Shown in pieces: positions 4,059 through 5,626 of a stretch of DNA of 5,626 bases. The notes beneath the pieces were generated by a model, which saw only the letters and a list, made by a program, of their open reading frames with translations, made no database searches and was not told the origin of the DNA. Numbering within the stretch: the first letter of the stretch is position 1; every line of letters starts with the position of its first letter. The position numbers and the translations under genes were made by a program. Source of the DNA: Planctomycetota bacterium (GTDB lineage Bacteria; Planctomycetota; MHYJ01; JACQXL01); the NCBI GenBank assembly GCA_016208805.1, contig JACQXL010000036.1:2005-7630 (forward strand), given 5' to 3'.

Positions 4059-5626
4059 TTAGTTTCAGTCCAGTCTTTTAGCAGTTGGTTCTGTGCGATG
4101 CCGCAGTTGATATGCGACCAGGGTAAGACCTCGTTCTCGGTCCGGCCCCAGAGTGCATAAAAGTCCGGGTCGAAACCGGATGACCGCCCCGCTTGGGTCC
4201 CGACACTTTGTGTCGGGATGTCGCTACGCAACTGCGCAAAAACGGACTGCCATTTGGAGTGGTCAAATACCTCGTCCCAGGCGTCAAACTTGCAGCCAGC
4301 CTGCCAGGCCTTCAGCAGGACTTCGCCCAGCCGGCGGTCGCCCCGGGCGAATACGGATTCAATATAACTGCGCCGCGGGTCGTGGAACTTCAATTGGACC
4401 TGCTTGATACGTAATCCTTTCCTTAATATCTCCTGTTTCCGGCTAATCTCGCCGGCCGGCAGCATCGGCGCCCACTGGAATCGCGTGTGCGGTTTGGGCA
4501 CGAACGGCGAAATAGTCACGTTGACATTGCCCGCCTGCGTCCCGCCGGGACTACGGCGGGCAAGCCGGCCCACTTCTCTACGAAGTTCTGATGTCCGCCG
4601 GACCATATTTATAATCGCTTCAATATCCGCATCTGTCTCGGTGGGCAGACCAATCATAAAGTAGAGTTTGATAATGCGCCAGCCCTGCTCATAAGCGGCA
4701 CGGACCGCGGCGAAGAAGTCGTCATCGGTGATATTCTTGCTGATAACCTTACGCAGGCGTTCGGTGCCGGCCTCGGGCGCCAGGGTGAACCCGCTTTTGC
4801 GCACCACATTGGTCGCACCCGGTATCTGGCGTAACTTGCTGTCCACCCGCATTGACGGCAGTGAGATGCCGACCTTGCGGCTCTTGAACCGGGCCGTCAG
4901 CCGGTATATCAATTCGTCCAGATGCGGATAATCGCCGCTGGATAACGATAACAACGATATCTCGTCGTAACCGGTATTCCGGTAGATGTCCTCGGCCAGT
5001 TTAAGACAGGTCTCCAGCGAGCGATAGCGCAGTGGCGATTTTATCACGGACGAGACGCAGAACCGGCAGTCGTGCGGACAGCCCCTCATTATCTCTATGG
5101 TAATCCGGTCATGCACCGCCTCGGCAAACGGGATTATCGGCTTGACCGGGTAATAGGCCTTATCCAGGTCGGCCACTACGGCCTTGGTGATTACGGATGG
5201 AACATCTTTGTATTTCGGTTTTAGGGCCTTAATCGTGACTCCTTCTATCGTGTCATTCTGAGGGAGTGAAACGACCGAAGAATCTCTATTCATTTCGTTA
5301 TGAGACCCTTCGCTCCGCTCAGGGTGACAGGTCGTGTGAGTATAACTCACTTCATATAAGGCCGGAGCATATAGTGACGAGATATTAGCGGCCAGATGCC
5401 TGATTAGTGCTTGCCGGTTATTGCTTTCAACCGATTCTGTTGAATGACTGTCTCCAACTGTCATTGCGAGCCCGTCAGGGCGTGGCAATCCCGTAGGATT
5501 TGAGATTGCTTCGTCCCCCGATGGCCATCGGGGTCCTCGCAATGACATTCCCGAAGCACCTTCAAACTTCTCAATTTCATCAATTAATTCCATGACCTTC
5601 TCTTCGCCGTCGCCGATGACGAAGAG
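4043..5626 (-). CDS. B12-binding/radical SAM family protein (TIGR03960 type), 5' partial, with in-frame repeat insertions
   Basis: This is a radical S-adenosylmethionine protein of the family in which a cobalamin-binding-like N-terminal part precedes a radical SAM barrel; its reaction is not established. The frame runs off the window end, so the first roughly 200 residues are missing. The visible part opens LFVIGDGEE, a family landmark, which makes the internal ATG at 5593 unlikely as the true start. Other landmarks are YAPALYEV, PIIPFAEAVHDRITIEIMRG, the cluster motif C183-PHD-C187-RF-C190 (codons at 5078-5080, 5066-5068, 5057-5059), ISLLSLSSGDYPHL, ISLPSMRVDS, SGFTLAPEAGTERLRKVI, KLYFMIGLPTETDADIEAI and TISPFVPKPHTRFQWAPM. 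Four palindromic repeats lie within the frame (about residues 27-56, 100-126, 355-367, 466-477) without stopping it. The protein ends soon after PWSHINCG in repeat-derived NILIS. Relatives usually carry a further cysteine-rich tail, and often a DUF2344 partner next, which is absent here. Confidence 0.85.
   Translation of the reverse strand, partial: LFVIGDGEEKVMELIDEIEKFEGASGMSLRGPRWPSGDEAISNPTGLPRPDGLAMTVGDSHSTESVESNNRQALIRHLAANISSLYAPALYEVSYTHTTCHPERSEGSHNEMNRDSSVVSLPQNDTIEGVTIKALKPKYKDVPSVITKAVVADLDKAYYPVKPIIPFAEAVHDRITIEIMRGCPHDCRFCVSSVIKSPLRYRSLETCLKLAEDIYRNTGYDEISLLSLSSGDYPHLDELIYRLTARFKSRKVGISLPSMRVDSKLRQIPGATNVVRKSGFTLAPEAGTERLRKVISKNITDDDFFAAVRAAYEQGWRIIKLYFMIGLPTETDADIEAIINMVRRTSELRREVGRLARRSPGGTQAGNVNVTISPFVPKPHTRFQWAPMLPAGEISRKQEILRKGLRIKQVQLKFHDPRRSYIESVFARGDRRLGEVLLKAWQAGCKFDAWDEVFDHSKWQSVFAQLRSDIPTQSVGTQAGRSSGFDPDFYALWGRTENEVLPWSHINCGIAQNQLLKDWTETNILIS
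4198..4230. repeat. Hairpin repeat inside radical SAM gene (TCCCGACAC stem plus TGTCGCTACGCA)
   Basis: A perfect 9-bp stem TCCCGACAC (4198-4206) with GTGTCGGGA (4210-4218), loop TTT, is followed at once by TGTCGCTACGCA (4219-4230). The same 12-mer occurs next to another hairpin at 4026-4037. In the gene's frame this yields part of RSDIPTQSVGTQAGRSSG, a stretch without family-like character between conserved parts of the protein. Confidence 0.75.
4527..4563. repeat. Nested hairpin repeat inside radical SAM gene
   Basis: TTGCCCGCC (4527-4535) pairs perfectly with GGCGGGCAA (4555-4563). Inside lies a second palindrome GTCCCGCCGGGAC (4539-4551). It encodes LARRSPGGTQAG between RTSELRREVGR and NVNVTISPFVPKPHT. 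These would be nearly continuous in the family, so the repeat adds roughly 10 residues in a loop just before a conserved strand. Confidence 0.75.
5251..5329. repeat. TCATTCTGAG...CTCAGGGTGACA type palindromic repeat inside radical SAM gene
   Basis: The ends TGTCATTCTGA (5251-5261) and TCAGGGTGACA (5319-5329) are inverted copies with two mismatches, and the interior holds the CTTCGCTCCGCTC block typical of a very widespread small repeat. In the gene's frame it gives CHPERSEGSHNEMNRDSSVVSL, a peptide signature commonly produced when this repeat is translated. It falls between the YAPALYEV landmark and the IEGVTIKALKPKYKDVP segment. Confidence 0.85.
5460..5546. repeat. GTCATTGCGAG...CTCGCAATGAC palindromic repeat inside radical SAM gene
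   Basis: Terminal arms of 11 bp (5460-5470 and 5536-5546) are perfect inverted copies. Inside are a GCCC/GGGC hairpin (5470-5481), GCAATC with GATTGC (5485-5490 and 5504-5509), and the perfect 18-bp palindrome at 5516-5533 around GATGGCCATC. The element is 87 bp, exactly 29 codons, and so keeps the frame; it encodes SLRGPRWPSGDEAISNPT and following residues. Its right half (GAGATTGCTTCGTC, CCGATGGCCATCGGG, TCCTCGCAATGAC) is shared with the element at 1380-1458. Confidence 0.87.

Noticed and set aside
5336..5350. Small hairpin GTGAG-TATAA-CTCAC in the radical SAM gene
   Set aside because: A 5-bp stem with a 5-base loop is expected by chance at this length, and there is no second copy.

Overview
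The window looks like part of a Gram-negative, probably anaerobic, uncultivated bacterium. A TonB-dependent outer-membrane receptor implies an outer membrane. A flavin/iron-sulfur electron-transfer gene pair of the sulfhydrogenase (HydB/HydG) or anaerobic sulfite reductase (AsrA/AsrB) type implies anaerobic redox metabolism. Weak or absent Shine-Dalgarno signals and dense palindromic repeats (GTCATTGCGAG...CGAAGCAATCT and CTGTCACCCTGAGCGGAGCG types) recall genomes of Planctomycetota, Omnitrophota and related groundwater or sediment lineages. That taxonomic reading is inference at low to moderate confidence.

Layout from left to right. (1) Positions 1-1369, plus strand: a TonB-dependent receptor of the hemoglobin/transferrin-receptor type, entered at the end of its plug domain. 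It is broken near 694-699 by an apparent internal deletion of barrel sequence plus a frameshift. (2) Positions 1380-1458: a compact composite palindrome that fills the gap between two convergent genes. (3) Positions 1461-3469, minus strand: a two-gene unit, a 4Fe-4S protein (HydB/AsrA-like) followed by an FAD/NAD/2Fe-2S reductase (HydG/AsrB-like). Low-complexity repeat DNA lies between them and also encodes the tail of the first protein. No catalytic hydrogenase or sulfite reductase subunit is adjacent. (4) Positions 3470-3740: a non-coding stretch with three 44-bp tandem repeats able to form hairpins. (5) Positions 3741-3989, minus strand: a helix-turn-helix fragment of an IS630-type transposase without its catalytic domain. 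(6) Positions 4003-5626, minus strand: a radical SAM protein of the B12-binding/radical SAM family usually named TIGR03960, whose N-terminus lies beyond the window. At least four different palindromic repeats sit inside its reading frame without breaking it, and a fifth abuts its stop codon.

How the genes relate. The HydB/HydG-like pair would pass electrons between NAD(P)H and an iron-sulfur partner that must be encoded elsewhere. The receptor and the radical SAM gene have no visible functional link to that pair. The strongest theme is mobile or selfish small repeats: they occupy the convergent gap, the gap between the two redox genes, the tail of one protein, the leader region and several internal sites of one coding sequence. 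I did not find a convincing new defence or biosynthetic system. The most unusual object is the radical SAM gene that has absorbed several in-frame palindromic elements.
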